Shown here: one piece after another, positions 63,083 through 64,000 of the stretch | Layout of the letters: every line of letters begins with the position of its first letter | Numbering within the stretch: the stretch's first letter is position 1 | DNA from: Pieris napi | Lineage: Eukaryota > Arthropoda > Insecta > Lepidoptera > Pieridae | Reading direction: 5' to 3' | Assembly (NCBI RefSeq): GCF_905475465.1 | Contig: NC_062259.1 | Location: 8,194,501-8,258,500 of the forward strand | DNA length: 64,000 bases | Notes under the pieces: model-generated | Databases searched by the model: none | What the model was told of the DNA's origin: nothing | What the model saw: only the letters and a program-made list of their open reading frames with translations | Translations under genes and position numbers: made by a program

Positions 63083-63262
63083 CGTGGAGTATTTACAAAC
63101 CAATTCGACTTGGGGTCCTTCAAGGGAAGAGCGTACCAATTCTTAAAAGCCCGGCAACGTACTCGCGAGCCTTTTGGCATTGGGAGTGTCCATGAACGGC
63201 TGTGTCACTTAACATCAGATAAGCCTCCTAACCGTTTGCCTTCTGTTCTATAAAAAAGGCTA
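63083..63262 (+). mobile_element. Retroelement tail, family A, copy 5b
   Basis: The best preserved copy. GTGGAGTATTTACAAACCAA, TTCGACTTGGGGTCCTTCAA, GAGCGTACCAATTCTTAAAA, CCGGCAACGTACTCGCGAGC, TGTCACTTAACATCAGATAA and GTTTGCCTTCTGTTCTATAA are all present. A frame through it reads FDLGSFKGRAYQFLKARQR, suggesting that the upstream part derives from the end of a retroelement open frame. An AATAAATAAATAAA run follows. Confidence 0.75.
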
Positions 63263-63293
63263 TCAAGTGCCTAAAAGGAATAAATAAATAAAT

Positions 63294-63536
63294 CAGTGGC
63301 GCTACAACCTCTTTAGGTCTTGGCCTCAGACTTCTGAATCTGTTTCAAGATCATTTTTTTAAATCTAATAGGCAAGTAGGTGATCAGCCTCCAGTGACAC
63401 ACGCCGTCGACTTTTTGGGTCCAAGACATGTCGGTTACCTCACGATGATTTCCTTCACCGTTTGAGCAAATGTTAAATGCGCACATAGAAAGGGGATCGA
63501 ACCTACGACCTCAGGTATGAGAGCCAACACTGCTCT
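63294..63536 (-). mobile_element. tRNA-derived SINE, copy 4, A box deleted
   Basis: On the plus strand it starts AGTGGCGCTACAAC and contains GGCAAGTAGGTGATCAGCC, TTAAATGCGCACATAGAAAG and a complemented B box GGATCGAACC. It then passes from GGTATGAGAG straight into CCAACACTGCTCT. The roughly 20 bases that carry the A box in other copies are missing. It is inserted next to the A-rich tail of the family A copy. Confidence 0.8.
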
Positions 63537-64000
63537 ACAAGGAATAAACGTCTATATATATGGATTACCTAGCTTTTACGTCTACCTTTGGATTTTGGCA
63601 TACGAAAGTAAAGTATAAAAGTTTTGTAACATGTTACTAATACTGAAACTCGCGACTTTTAAAAACAGATTCTAAATTCAAATCGAAATAATTGTTTTAA
63701 AAAGTACAAATAAAATGTTCATTTAAATAATGCATAAATTTAGTTTTCCACAAACCGTCTTCCTAATTTTTATTTATTACCAACCAAGATCAAAACGAGA
63801 TACATATTATAAGTCGTATTGATGTTTGAAACCATCGAAGCGGAGACGAAATACTGTAATTATGGCCGATATAAGCCTTTTTGGTACGCTATTAACATTT
63901 TTCGGTCTCACAAAAAAATAATAAACATAATAACAATACGAATGATTGTATACGTGACTAGAATGATATTTTGATGTATAATTATTTACCCGACTGCAAG
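63537..64000. other. Unassigned A+T-rich DNA to window end
   Basis: I recognise nothing in this stretch. Confidence 0.4.

Noticed and set aside
1..64000. CRISPR arrays, bacterial operons, rRNA or viral genes
   Set aside because: No regularly spaced repeats, ribosome-binding sites, rRNA cores or viral protein motifs were seen. The composition and repeats are those of an insect nuclear genome.

Overview
This 64 kb window looks like non-coding nuclear DNA from a moth or butterfly (Lepidoptera). It is strongly A+T-rich, and no open frame behaves like a conserved protein-coding gene. The evidence for Lepidoptera is the repeat content. There are four copies of a tRNA-derived SINE with recognisable Pol III A and B boxes, and two families of dispersed retroelement tails that I recognise from lepidopteran genomes. 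One short Helitron is complete, starting TCTTCTATATATATAAAA and ending CTAG. There is also a TA-flanked cut-and-paste transposon and a 5'-truncated LINE remnant. The family assignments rest on recognition, not on a search.

Layout. 1-13.4 kb: mostly unannotatable A+T-rich DNA with a few GC/CpG-rich islands (about 1.0, 5.9 and 12.6 kb) and two same-strand SINEs (8.9 and 10.9 kb). 13.4-17.2 kb: a hairpin-rich GC block, a GA-rich tract, two retroelement tails and the first candidate recursive-splice site. 21-31 kb: more retroelement tails, a diverged SINE-like element, SINE copy 3 and the LINE remnant. 34-36.3 kb: a tandem duplication, then a compact inducible-promoter-like array (heat-shock element, TATA, initiator, paired CREs), and an RFX X-box. 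37-42 kb: a strong hairpin, GC-rich islands, the second candidate recursive-splice site and a nuclear-receptor palindrome. 43.5-48.6 kb: two inverted copies of a ~300 bp element around 4.4 kb that holds abutting retroelement tails. 50.8-52.3 kb: the TA-flanked transposon and a foldback element. 52.3-62.6 kb: mainly A+T-rich with two GC islands and a Helitron end. 62.6-63.5 kb: a dense nest of Helitron, retroelement tails and SINE.

The most interesting signal is a pair of minus-strand motifs 23 kb apart. In each, a pyrimidine-rich 3' splice site ending CAG abuts GTAAGT directly, and a second GTAAGT donor lies 42-43 nt downstream. This is the layout of a recursive splice site with its RS-exon. 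Together with scattered GC-rich islands that could be enhancers, it suggests that at least 17-40 kb lies in a very long intron of a gene transcribed on the minus strand. That is inference. No host exon is confidently visible and the gene cannot be named. A second promising region is the inducible-promoter-like array at 34.5-34.7 kb on the plus strand, which may drive a short or non-coding transcript.
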